Shown piece after piece: positions 32,381 to 40,458 of a stretch of 64,000 nt of DNA (position 1 is its first letter; every line of letters starts with the position of its first letter). The notes beneath the pieces were generated by a model. The model ran no database searches. It was given only the letters and a program-made list of their open reading frames with translations, and had not been told where the DNA came from. The stretch is from Limosilactobacillus sp. GTDB taxonomy: Bacteria > Bacillota > Bacilli > Lactobacillales > Lactobacillaceae. Location: the NCBI RefSeq assembly GCF_022482365.1, contig NZ_JAKVPE010000001.1:1240001-1304000 (forward strand), given 5' to 3'. The position numbers were made by a program, and so were the translations under genes.

Positions 32381-33940
32381 ATGCTCCTTTCTTCCATCAC
32401 CATCGTCAGCGCGGCCGTCTTTGCCAGCATCCTCGCCGGCTTCATTCCGCGCCTGTCCATCAACTACGTCTGCATGCTCTTCGGGGTCCTGATCGTCGTC
32501 ATCGCACCGCTCAACCACCTGGTGACCCGCTTTGACGCCGGGCTCTTCATGTACATCGTGGCACCCCTGATTTACTTTGAGGGGCAAACCACCCGGCTCA
32601 ATGCCGTTCGCCAATCAATTGGCAAGATCATCGGCACCGCGATCGTCCTGGTCGTCGCCGCCATGGCCATTTCCGGCTCCCTCCTTACGCTCTGGGGAGT
32701 GCCCGCAGCCCTGGCTTTCCTGATTGCCGCCCTGAGCACCCCCACCGATGCCACCGCGACCGCAGCCGTTTCGACCGGTCTAATCGTGCCAAAGCGGCAA
32801 AATGATCTGCTCAAGATGGAGTCGCTCTTCAACGACGCCTCCGGAATCATCCTGATCACCGCCTGCACCCTCTGGATCCAAAACGGGGCCTTCCAGTACC
32901 AGTGGACCATTCTCCACTTCTTTACGGCAGCGATCGGCGGCATCTTGATCGGGATCGCGGCGGCCCTGGTAATGATCACCTTCCGCCGGGGCCTGCAGCA
33001 GCTGAATTCCTGGGCGGCCAACGCCCAAAACATGCTCTTCATTGCGACCCCCTTCGTCGTCTACTACTTGGCGGAGGAACTCCATGTTTCGGGGATCATC
33101 GCGGTGGTCTGCGCCGGATTGATGCAAAACAGCGAAAGCGCCAGCTCCCGTTTCATTCACCCGCGTCAGTACCACAATGGGCTTGTCTTGATGGGGATGC
33201 TCCAAGAGCTGTTGAACAACATGGTCTTCGTCATTCTCGGCATCATCGTCTCCCGGGTCGTTTATAAGGACCTTGTCACCCAAAGCTACAGCGGCAGGTG
33301 GCTGCTAATCGGTCTGGCCCTTTACATTGTTAACGTCATCGTTCGTTATCTCTACGGACGCCTGGTTACCATGACCCGGCGCGGCAGCCTCATTTTTGCC
33401 CTCGGCGGGGTCCGGGGCGCCGTCACACTGGCCCTGGTCTACTCGGTTGCCGCCAGTGTCAGTGCTCATCAGTTCAACCAGGTCATCCTGGTGGAAACAC
33501 TGGTTGTCCTCCTAAGCATGATCGTGCCGTCCCTGCTTTTCCCCTTCCTGCTCGAACACGACATTTCCGAGAAGGAGACTGCCCGCCGAATCGTCAGCAT
33601 CAAGGAAAAGATGGTTGAAGAGGGAATTAAGGCCATCGAAAAGATCTACCTGCCACCGACAATCCGCGCCAACGTTCTCTACGACCTGCGTGATCAGCAG
33701 TCGAACAACTCCTTTAAGAAGTTTTGGCAGCACTGGCTCCACACTAGTCGCCAGCCGGAGCTCTCACCCGGCGAAAAGGAAATGGAGCAGCGGGCCTTGC
33801 GCTGGGCCTTCCGGGCGGAGCGGGAATACCTGGACATGATCTCGCAAAAGGAAAATCTTCGTGACTATGTTTACCAACTCTATAACGGCGTTCTGCTGGC
33901 CGAATCGATCCTGATTGATCCCGACAACGAGCTGCGTTAA
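32381..33940 (+). CDS. Na+/H+ antiporter, CPA1 family (second copy)
   Basis: A 519-residue antiporter with about 12 helices and a 120-residue hydrophilic tail, shorter than that of the copy at 15.6 kb. The ND motif is in SLFNDASGIILITA near residue 148, with FLIAALSTPTDATATAAV near 112. The ATG at 32381 follows TTGGGGGAT; the frame stays open upstream into the kinase gene, but that part is a shadow. It begins 49 bases after the kinase stop with no terminator between, so the signalling locus may control it. Confidence 0.9.
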   Translation: MLLSSITIVSAAVFASILAGFIPRLSINYVCMLFGVLIVVIAPLNHLVTRFDAGLFMYIVAPLIYFEGQTTRLNAVRQSIGKIIGTAIVLVVAAMAISGSLLTLWGVPAALAFLIAALSTPTDATATAAVSTGLIVPKRQNDLLKMESLFNDASGIILITACTLWIQNGAFQYQWTILHFFTAAIGGILIGIAAALVMITFRRGLQQLNSWAANAQNMLFIATPFVVYYLAEELHVSGIIAVVCAGLMQNSESASSRFIHPRQYHNGLVLMGMLQELLNNMVFVILGIIVSRVVYKDLVTQSYSGRWLLIGLALYIVNVIVRYLYGRLVTMTRRGSLIFALGGVRGAVTLALVYSVAASVSAHQFNQVILVETLVVLLSMIVPSLLFPFLLEHDISEKETARRIVSIKEKMVEEGIKAIEKIYLPPTIRANVLYDLRDQQSNNSFKKFWQHWLHTSRQPELSPGEKEMEQRALRWAFRAEREYLDMISQKENLRDYVYQLYNGVLLAESILIDPDNELR

Positions 33941-33948
33941 AGATACAT

Positions 33949-33987
33949 AAAAAAGCGTACCAGCACGCAAATGCTAGTACGCTTTTT
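33949..33987. terminator. Bidirectional terminator
   Basis: AAAAAAGCGTACCAGCA pairs with TGCTAGTACGCTTTTT. It serves the antiporter and the phosphoketolase gene. Confidence 0.88.
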
Positions 33988-34021
33988 GATTTATTAAGTG
34001 TTTAATTAGTAATCAGGCAGA

Positions 34022-36433
34022 TTACTTAAGACCCTTCCAAGTCCAGTTGGTAACTTCAGGCATGTCCTTACCTTCTGAACGGATGTAGTGGTTGTGCTTG
34101 TTGATCATGTTGTCCATCTTGGCAACAAAGGCAGCACTCTTCTGTTCGTAACCAGCTACGCTTTGGATAGCATCCTTAGCAAGGTGGTAACGGTCAAGTT
34201 CGTTCAGTACACGCATGTCGAATGGAGTGGTGATGTCACCATTTTCTTCGTATGAGTGAATGTGAACGTTGTGGTTAGCACGTTCGAAGAACAGAGCCTG
34301 GATCATGTCACGGAAGCCGTGCCATGCGAAGATCACTGGCTTGTCGGTCGTGAAGTAACGGTTGAATTCAGCGTCGTTCAGACCTTCAGGGTTCTTGTCG
34401 GTGTTCATCAGCTTCATGATTTCCACGATGTTGATGTAACGAATCTTCAGTTCTGGGAAGTTGTCGTGCAGAATGTCAATTGCGGCAAGAGCTTCTTCAG
34501 TTGGTTCAGTACCAGCAGAAGCAAAGACAACATCTGGTTCGCTGCCCTGGTCAGTAGATGCCCAGTCAACGTAGCCAAGACCGTTGTCAACCAGTTCAGT
34601 AGCTTCGTCAATGGAGAACCATTGTGCACGTGGGTGCTTGGAAGTTACGAAGATGTTGATGCATTCTTGGTCGTTGAAGGCCTTGTTGGAAACAGCCAAC
34701 AGAGAGTTAGTATCAGCTGGCAGGTATTCCTTAACGAGGTCTGGACGTTCCTTTTCGAACATGTGAGTCAGCAGACCTGGATCCTGGTGAGTGTAACCGT
34801 TGTGATCCTGCTGGAAGACCGTTGAAGTATCAACGAAGTTCAGGGCAGGGTATTGCTTACGCCAGTACATGTCCTTGGCCTTACGTAACCACTTCATGTG
34901 TTGAGTCAGCATGGAGTCAACAACACGACCGAATGATTCGTAAGTTGCGAAGAAGCCGTGACGACCAGTCAGGGTGTAACCTTCGAGGAAACCTTCAGCC
35001 TGGTGTTCGGACAGTTGAGAATCAATCATCCGGCCAGAGTGAGCCAGGTTTTCATCGTTTGGTTCGTGGATCCCTTCCATCCATTGACGCTTGTCATCGT
35101 CAAGGAAGGCGTAGAGACGGTTAGACTTGGATTCGTCAGGACCGAAGCCACGGAAGTTGTCTGGGTTCAGTTCAGCCATCTTGCTGAGGTACTTACCCCA
35201 TTCCAGCATGTCCTGCTTTACAACAGAACCTGGAGTTTGAACGTCAACGGCGAAGTCACGGTAGTTAGGCAGAACCAGTGGCTTAGGGTCGATCCCACCG
35301 TTAGTGATTGGGTTCATTGCCATCCGGTGGTTGCCTTCTGGTGCGTTTTCTTCAACCAGTGCTACTGGGCGACCGTTTTCGTCGAACAGTTCTTCTGGCT
35401 TGTAGGACTTCATCCAGTTGATCAGCAGATCCTTGTGTTCCATGTCATCCTGGGATACCGGAATTGGAATCTGGTGAGCACGGAAGGAGTTTTCGATCGG
35501 GTTGCCGTCGAGGTCCTTCGTTGGGCCAGTCCAGCCCTTTGGAACACGGAAGATGATCATTGGCCATTGTGGCAGAGAGTCATCGTTGTTTTCACGAGCA
35601 TTCTTTTGAATAGCCTTGATGTCTTCGATTGCTTCGTCCATCGTCTTGGCCATTTCTTCGTGAACGTCCATGTGGTCCTTGTAACCGGAGAATTCACCGT
35701 CACGGTCAGCTTCCTTGTATGCGGAAACGAAGAATGGCTTCCAGCCCATCCCTTCGAAGTACTTAGTCAGTTCTTCGTCGCTCATCCGGGAAAGGATGGT
35801 TGGGTTAGAAATCTTGTAACCGTTGACCTGGACGATTGGTAATACGGCACCGTCCTTGATTGGGTTGATGAACTTGTCAGAGAACCATGAAGCAGCCAGT
35901 GGGCCGGTTTCAGCTTCACCGTCACCGATTTCAACAGCGGCAATTACATCTGGGTTGTCCAGAATTGCACCAACACCGTGGGACAGGGAGTAACCCAGTT
36001 CCCCACCTTCGTGGATGGAGCCTGGAACTTCTGGTGCGGCGTGGGATGCAGTACCACCAGGGAAACTAAAGTGCTTGAACAGCTTAGCCATACCCTTTTC
36101 GTCCTGAGTAAATTCAGGGTAGATTTCGGTGTATGAGCCGTCCAGGTATGAGTTGTTCATCATAACCTGGCCACCGTGACCGGAACCTTCGATGTAGAAC
36201 ATGTCCAGGTTGTACTTCTTGATAACCCGGTTCAGGTGGGCATAAATAAAGTTCTGTGGAACAATCGTACCCCAGTGACCAATTGGCTTTGGCTTAACGT
36301 CTTCAGCCTTCAGTGGCCGACGCAGCAGTGGGTTGCTCATTAAGAACAAGGTACCTGCTGAGAGGTAGTTAGCGGCACGCCAGTAAGCGTCAACACTTTC
36401 CAAGTATTGCTTGGAATCGTAATCTACTGCCAT
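34022..36433 (-). CDS. xpkA: Phosphoketolase (xylulose-5-P/fructose-6-P)
   Basis: An 803-residue thiamine-diphosphate enzyme, the key step of heterolactic fermentation: xylulose 5-phosphate plus phosphate gives acetyl phosphate and glyceraldehyde 3-phosphate. The XFP signatures [15 protein letters not shown] and [16 protein letters not shown] (TPP/Mg binding) are near residues 140-185. [12 protein letters not shown] near 545 and [12 protein letters not shown] lie in the pyrimidine-binding half. GAAGGAGTGTTTATTAGA precedes the ATG at 36433, and the 22 extra upstream codons are rejected. Codons favour T-ending forms unlike most neighbours, as expected for a very highly expressed gene. Confidence 0.96.
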   Translation of the reverse strand: MAVDYDSKQYLESVDAYWRAANYLSAGTLFLMSNPLLRRPLKAEDVKPKPIGHWGTIVPQNFIYAHLNRVIKKYNLDMFYIEGSGHGGQVMMNNSYLDGSYTEIYPEFTQDEKGMAKLFKHFSFPGGTASHAAPEVPGSIHEGGELGYSLSHGVGAILDNPDVIAAVEIGDGEAETGPLAASWFSDKFINPIKDGAVLPIVQVNGYKISNPTILSRMSDEELTKYFEGMGWKPFFVSAYKEADRDGEFSGYKDHMDVHEEMAKTMDEAIEDIKAIQKNARENNDDSLPQWPMIIFRVPKGWTGPTKDLDGNPIENSFRAHQIPIPVSQDDMEHKDLLINWMKSYKPEELFDENGRPVALVEENAPEGNHRMAMNPITNGGIDPKPLVLPNYRDFAVDVQTPGSVVKQDMLEWGKYLSKMAELNPDNFRGFGPDESKSNRLYAFLDDDKRQWMEGIHEPNDENLAHSGRMIDSQLSEHQAEGFLEGYTLTGRHGFFATYESFGRVVDSMLTQHMKWLRKAKDMYWRKQYPALNFVDTSTVFQQDHNGYTHQDPGLLTHMFEKERPDLVKEYLPADTNSLLAVSNKAFNDQECINIFVTSKHPRAQWFSIDEATELVDNGLGYVDWASTDQGSEPDVVFASAGTEPTEEALAAIDILHDNFPELKIRYINIVEIMKLMNTDKNPEGLNDAEFNRYFTTDKPVIFAWHGFRDMIQALFFERANHNVHIHSYEENGDITTPFDMRVLNELDRYHLAKDAIQSVAGYEQKSAAFVAKMDNMINKHNHYIRSEGKDMPEVTNWTWKGLK

Positions 36434-36515
36434 TCTAATAAACACTCCTTCTGAATAAATCAATACGTTCGTGTGCTTCAAACAACTAACGTAAATCATT
36501 CAATTTACATCTTTT

Positions 36516-36543
36516 ATGATAACCGTTTTTCGTTTAAAGTCAA
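36516..36543 (-). promoter_or_regulatory. Strong promoter of the phosphoketolase gene
   Basis: On the minus strand TTGACT (36543-36538), a 16-base spacer and TATCAT (36521-36516). The leader (about 75 bases) contains a small hairpin (GTAAAT/ATTTAC, 36491-36508). Confidence 0.7.
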
Positions 36544-36595
36544 CCTTTTTCAAAATTGATACGGTCCAATTACCAAATCTTAATATTTAGGTCAT

Positions 36596-36626
36596 AAAAA
36601 AGGCGCAAAGATCACTCTCTACGCCA
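36596..36626 (-). terminator. Terminator after 3-hydroxyacyl-CoA dehydrogenase
   Basis: On the minus strand GGCGTAGAGA pairs with TCTTTGCGCC (two wobbles) around GTGA, followed by TTTTTT. Located upstream of the phosphoketolase promoter. Confidence 0.8.
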
Positions 36627-36660
36627 TTGAATTGCCTATTATTCAATTATTGCCCGCTTC

Positions 36661-36735
36661 TTATTTCAGCGGCAGCATGGTCGGCTGGTCCAGCACGTGC
36701 CGGTACAAAACAACAATCCGTGCAAAGGCCCTCAA
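36661..36735 (-). other. Possible gene relic or micro-ORF (24 codons)
   Basis: Between the dehydrogenase stop and its terminator the sequence becomes GC-rich and coding-like. A minus-strand frame reads LRAFARIVVLYRHVLDQPTM and ends with a stop at 36661. There is a TTG but no ribosome site. It may be the remnant of a lost gene's C-terminus or simply a 3' untranslated region. Confidence 0.25.
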
Positions 36736-36743
36736 TCTAATCT

Positions 36744-37631
36744 CTACTTAAAAAAGTCTGCCTGCTTGAACTCTGAATCAGGGTAGTGGTAGAAGCCCTG
36801 GCCGGCCTCGACACCGGTATGGCCGGCGTCGATCATTGGCTTGAGCTTATCCATAATCTTCTTGAACTGCTCGCTCTTTGTCTGCTCGTACTGGTTGGCA
36901 ACCACGGCATAGGTTGTCCGCAGCCCCACGATGTCCTGAATCATAAATGGCCCCAGCGGTGCCCCGTTGGAGAGCATCCAGTCCTTGTCGATCGTGTGCG
37001 GGTCCGCGACGCCATTGGCCCAGAGTACCATTGCCGCGTTCAGGAACGGAACGAGCAGGGCGTTCATGATGTAGCCATGCTGCTCCTTCTTCAGAACCAC
37101 CGGCACCATCTTGATCGAACGCGCGAAGGCCACCAGGGCGTCGATGACTGCCGGATCGGTCTGCGGGTTGCCGACAATCTCGGCCACGTTGTGTTTCCAG
37201 ATGTGGTTGGCAAAGTGCAGGTGGGCAAAGCGGTCTGGCCGGTCGGTAAAGCCTACCAGTTCGCTTGGCACGAAGGTCGATGAATTGCTGGTGATGATCG
37301 TCTTCTCCGGGAGCAGTGGGCACAGTTCGGCGTAAAAGGCCTTCTTGATCTCCACGGATTCGGAAACGGACTCGATTACCAGGTCAGCGTCGGCTACCGT
37401 CTGGGCCAGGTCGCTGCTGATTGACACGATGTTGGCCATCGCCTGATCATAGTCGCTCGCGGTGGCATCCATGTCCTTGATGAAAGTATCCTTGATTGCC
37501 GCTAAACGGTGCTGAGCACGGTCCACGTGACGGTTCCAGACCTTGACCTGGTAGCCGCACCGGGCTGCCTGAAATGCGATTTGACTGCCGAGTACTCCCG
37601 CACCCGCAACTACAACGTTTTTAATTTCCAT
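36744..37631 (-). CDS. 3-hydroxyacyl-CoA dehydrogenase family protein
   Basis: A 295-residue NAD-dependent dehydrogenase. The Rossmann motif VVVAGAGVLGSQIAFQAA is at residues 6-23. The catalytic region ITSNSSTFVPSELVGFTDRPDRFAHLHFANHIW carries the conserved His-Phe-x-Asn-like segment (HFANH) near 143. GPFMIQDIVGLRT near 240 is the family C-terminal signature. The ATG at 37631 lies eight bases after GGAGGGA. With no beta-oxidation genes nearby, the substrate may be a short 3-hydroxy acid or acyl-CoA. A cre box overlaps its promoter. Confidence 0.88.
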   Translation of the reverse strand: MEIKNVVVAGAGVLGSQIAFQAARCGYQVKVWNRHVDRAQHRLAAIKDTFIKDMDATASDYDQAMANIVSISSDLAQTVADADLVIESVSESVEIKKAFYAELCPLLPEKTIITSNSSTFVPSELVGFTDRPDRFAHLHFANHIWKHNVAEIVGNPQTDPAVIDALVAFARSIKMVPVVLKKEQHGYIMNALLVPFLNAAMVLWANGVADPHTIDKDWMLSNGAPLGPFMIQDIVGLRTTYAVVANQYEQTKSEQFKKIMDKLKPMIDAGHTGVEAGQGFYHYPDSEFKQADFFK

Positions 37632-37668
37632 AAACATTCCCTCCAAAAATAAGCCTCTGCATATCTTT

Positions 37669-37697
37669 ATTATAACAGAAATGATACCGCTTTCACT
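37669..37697 (-). promoter_or_regulatory. Promoter with cre box for the 3-hydroxyacyl-CoA dehydrogenase
   Basis: On the minus strand TATAAT (37674-37669) lies 17 bases from a weak -35 (AGTGAA). The plus-strand sequence TGATACCGCTTTCA (37682-37695) fits TGNNANCGNNNNCA and covers the -35 region, so CcpA repression is likely. Confidence 0.6.
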
Positions 37698-37829
37698 ATT
37701 AAGCATGCCTGAGCTGTGTTTTTGGACACTTCTTAACTATTGTCAATTTTATCGGCCAGCACGCGCGCCTCCCTGCTGATTCGGTGGTACCCTAAGAAGT
37801 AACTTGATTACGAAAGGGGGAAGAGCATT

Positions 37830-38942
37830 TTGCAGCAGCTCGGTTCAAATGGTGAAGCCGACATCGGCGATTTTGCGAAGATGTTCGCAGTCGCCACGGT
37901 GATGACCCAGTCCGTCATCTCATTTTTAATGACGGACCGCCTTCCCGTCGGCCAACAGTTCTTCCTCGGCGGGATCTACGAGACGATCAAGTTCAGCGCC
38001 TCCGCCTTCATCTTTGGCATCCTCTTCTCCACCATCCGGACCCACCCGGATGCCAGCTGGAAGGACTACCCCCGCTTCATGAGGAACCGCTGGCACATTC
38101 TCTTCGTTCCCTCCATCCTCTGGACCGTTACCTACCTTCTCCTCGTCCCCCAGCTCCAGCAGCACCGCTACTATCACAACCTGGCGACCTTCTGCTGGCA
38201 GTTCATCAACGGAAACGCGGCACCCCACCTCTGGTACAACGTGATGATGCTCCAGTTCATCATCCTGATGCCCTTCTTCTGGGCCCTGGCACGCTGGATC
38301 AACGGAAGCAGACGCCGCGCCCTGGCTGCAGGGATCCTGGCCCTGGTCTTCGAGTTCATCTGGAACTGCGTCTACGCCAGCCGGATCTTCCACGGTCCCG
38401 AGCAAACAAGCTGGTACATGTTTGACCGGATCTTTCCCAGCTTCATCGTCTTTGCCGTCTGCGGCACCATCCTTTGGCAGTGTTACCCAGCAATCACCGA
38501 ATTTCTGCAGCGTCACTGGCTGACCCAGATTCTCGTCTGGCTGGCCCTGCTCTACTACGTCACCCTGAACTTCTTTGGCTACGGGCTGCCGGTCAGGCTG
38601 ACCAACGCGCCCTACTACCTGCCCTCGATGATCTTCTACAACCTGGCAACGATCGGCCTGATCGCCACCTTTGCCCTCTACATGCAGAGATTTTGCAATC
38701 AGTGGCTGCCGCTGGTTCACTGGATCGCCCTCTACGCGCACCGGGCCTACCTGTCACACGTTTTCTGGCTGTACTGGTGCTGGCGCCTGACTACCGGCTG
38801 GCACTTACCGCTGGTGATTTGGTTCCCACTTTTAATTTTCTTGACGATTCTCCTCGCCTTTTGCTCGGCCTACTCTTTCCATAGGATTTGGGTGAAAATA
38901 AAGGACCTGCTGGGAATCCACCGCCACCTTGCCAATGGCTAA
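37830..38942 (+). CDS. Membrane acyltransferase (acyltransferase 3-like)
   Basis: A 370-residue protein with about ten transmembrane helices. The segment SAFIFGILFSTIRTH ... DYPRFMRNRWHILFVPSILWTVTYLL (residues 55-110) matches the Arg-rich loop plus helix typical of OafA/acyltransferase-3 proteins. The catalytic His of helix 1 in the classical family is not obvious, so activity is uncertain. These proteins O-acetylate surface polysaccharides or peptidoglycan. It starts with TTG behind GAAAGGGGGAAGAG. It is monocistronic. Confidence 0.75.
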   Translation: MQQLGSNGEADIGDFAKMFAVATVMTQSVISFLMTDRLPVGQQFFLGGIYETIKFSASAFIFGILFSTIRTHPDASWKDYPRFMRNRWHILFVPSILWTVTYLLLVPQLQQHRYYHNLATFCWQFINGNAAPHLWYNVMMLQFIILMPFFWALARWINGSRRRALAAGILALVFEFIWNCVYASRIFHGPEQTSWYMFDRIFPSFIVFAVCGTILWQCYPAITEFLQRHWLTQILVWLALLYYVTLNFFGYGLPVRLTNAPYYLPSMIFYNLATIGLIATFALYMQRFCNQWLPLVHWIALYAHRAYLSHVFWLYWCWRLTTGWHLPLVIWFPLLIFLTILLAFCSAYSFHRIWVKIKDLLGIHRHLANG

Positions 38943-38944
38943 AC

Positions 38945-38977
38945 AAAAAGGCCTCGCAAAATAAGCGAGACCTTTTT
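38945..38977. terminator. Bidirectional terminator
   Basis: AAAAAGGCCTCGC pairs with GCGAGACCTTTTT (one mismatch) around a short loop. It serves the acyltransferase and the convergent GntR gene. Confidence 0.88.
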
Positions 38978-39011
38978 GCTATTCATAATGTGGTGCGGAT
39001 ACCCACACTCA

Positions 39012-39743
39012 CTACTTTTCCTGATCCAGGTTTACGAAGGTGCTGTACTTCATGTAGCGGTAGTGGATCCGCATGTTAGAAACCTCAAAGGGCGTGCCAT
39101 CGTCTAAGAAGAAGACCCCGCCCATGATGCCTACGGGCTCGGTCGGCTTCAGCTTCAAGAGCTCTTGGTCCTGCTGGTCCGACGGGGCGACGCTGATCGT
39201 CATGAAGGACTTGGTGACCCGCTTGCCCTTGCTTTCTTCAAGGTAATTAAAGATCGACTTATCCACGATCGCCGGCGACAGGGTTGGCACGATCTTGATC
39301 GGGATAAAGCCCGTTTCGATCATGAAGGGCTGCTGGTCAATCAACCGCAGCCGTTTGATTTGATAGACAAAATCGTTATCATTGAGGAAGAGTTCCTCTT
39401 GGATATCCGCGCTGGCGGGCACCACCTGGTAGTCCAGCAATTGGATGCTTTGTTTCTTGCCATCCAGTTGGAAACTGTCCGTGACCCCCAAGTTGTTACC
39501 CTCGTAGTGGAAGAGCGACTGGTTCTTAAGGTAGAGCGGGTTGATGAAGGTCCCCGAACCCCGCTTTTTGAAGATAATCCCCTGCTGTGCCAAGACACCC
39601 AGGGCCCGCTTGACGGAACTGCGGCTCACCCCATAAGTTTCGCTGAGGGTCCGCTCATCCGGGAGACGCATCCCCGGATATTCATCTTTGAGAATTTTTT
39701 GTTTTATATCACGCATCACAGAGCGATATACTAAGTCTGCCAT
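39012..39743 (-). CDS. GntR/HutC family regulator with UTRA domain
   Basis: A 243-residue regulator. The N-terminal winged helix is MADLVYRSVMRDIKQKILKD ... RLPDERTLSETYGVSRSSVKRALGVLAQQGIIFKKRGSGTFI (residues 1-67). The C-terminal UTRA ligand domain (about 95-235) shows IKRLRLIDQQPFMIETGFIP. HutC-type repressors respond to amino-sugar phosphates, histidine derivatives or other small metabolites; the ligand here is unknown. CAAGGAG precedes the ATG. It is divergent from ybaK across a tandem 14-bp repeat that may be its operator. Confidence 0.9.
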   Translation of the reverse strand: MADLVYRSVMRDIKQKILKDEYPGMRLPDERTLSETYGVSRSSVKRALGVLAQQGIIFKKRGSGTFINPLYLKNQSLFHYEGNNLGVTDSFQLDGKKQSIQLLDYQVVPASADIQEELFLNDNDFVYQIKRLRLIDQQPFMIETGFIPIKIVPTLSPAIVDKSIFNYLEESKGKRVTKSFMTISVAPSDQQDQELLKLKPTEPVGIMGGVFFLDDGTPFEVSNMRIHYRYMKYSTFVNLDQEK

Positions 39744-39805
39744 GTAATTCAGCTCCTTGGGCCAATTTACTATCTGATTACTTTCAACCTCTAGTATAAC
39801 AGACC

Positions 39806-39840
39806 TGGCAAAAATTGGTACCTTGGTGGCAAAAATTGGT
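39806..39840. promoter_or_regulatory. Tandem 14-bp direct repeat, likely GntR operator
   Basis: TGGCAAAAATTGGT occurs at 39806-39819 and 39827-39840, exactly 21 bases apart (two helical turns), with TACCTTG between. It lies next to the gntR promoter (TATACT on the minus strand) and 37 bases before ybaK. The spacing puts two regulators on the same DNA face. Confidence 0.6.
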
Positions 39841-39876
39841 CCGTTCCAGTGATTTTAAAGAAAGGATGCAAAAAAA

Positions 39877-40389
39877 TTGAGTAAGAAAAATAAGAAGAGC
39901 AAGTTGAAGAAGACTCAGGTCGAACAGATCCTCGACAAGAACAAGGTGGCCTACCAGCAGTTCGAATTTCCAACCCACCAGGATGGTGACGTGCGGACGA
40001 TGACGGTCGACCACCTCGACATCGACGAGCACCACATTTACAAGACCCTAGTTCTTTCCGGCAACGTTACCGGGCCCCTGGTCGGTGTCATTCCAATCGA
40101 CAACCACCTCGATGAAAAGAAGCTCGCCAAGGTGTCCGGCAACAAGAAGGTCGACATGGTCCCATTGAAAAACCTGCTGAAGACGACCGGCTACGTCCAC
40201 GGCGCCAACACCCCGGTCGGGATTTACGAAAAGCACCACTACCCAATCTTCATCGACAGCGTCGCTAAAAAGCAGGGCGAAATCTACGTCTCCTCCGGCA
40301 AGATCGGCCGTTCGGTGAAAGTTAACGCCGAGGATTTAGCCAAGCTGGTGCACGCCGAATTCGCCGACCTGGAGCAAAAGGAGGGTTAA
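39877..40389 (+). CDS. ybaK: Cys-tRNA(Pro)/Cys-tRNA(Cys) deacylase YbaK
   Basis: A 170-residue editing protein that hydrolyses Cys-tRNA(Pro) made by prolyl-tRNA synthetase. The family pattern is clear: VEQILDKNKVAYQQFEFP at the start, IDEHHIYKTLVLSG near residue 50 with the catalytic Lys, and VHGANTPVGIYEKHHYPIFID near 108. It starts with TTG behind AAAGGATG and has a Lys-rich N-terminus (SKKNKKSKLKK). It is divergent from the GntR regulator. Confidence 0.92.
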   Translation: MSKKNKKSKLKKTQVEQILDKNKVAYQQFEFPTHQDGDVRTMTVDHLDIDEHHIYKTLVLSGNVTGPLVGVIPIDNHLDEKKLAKVSGNKKVDMVPLKNLLKTTGYVHGANTPVGIYEKHHYPIFIDSVAKKQGEIYVSSGKIGRSVKVNAEDLAKLVHAEFADLEQKEG

Positions 40390-40458
40390 TTGACCCGCCG
40401 TCAGCCCCGGTTATAGAATAGAAGGGTAATACTGAACTTTAGAAAGGTCTTGAACAAA

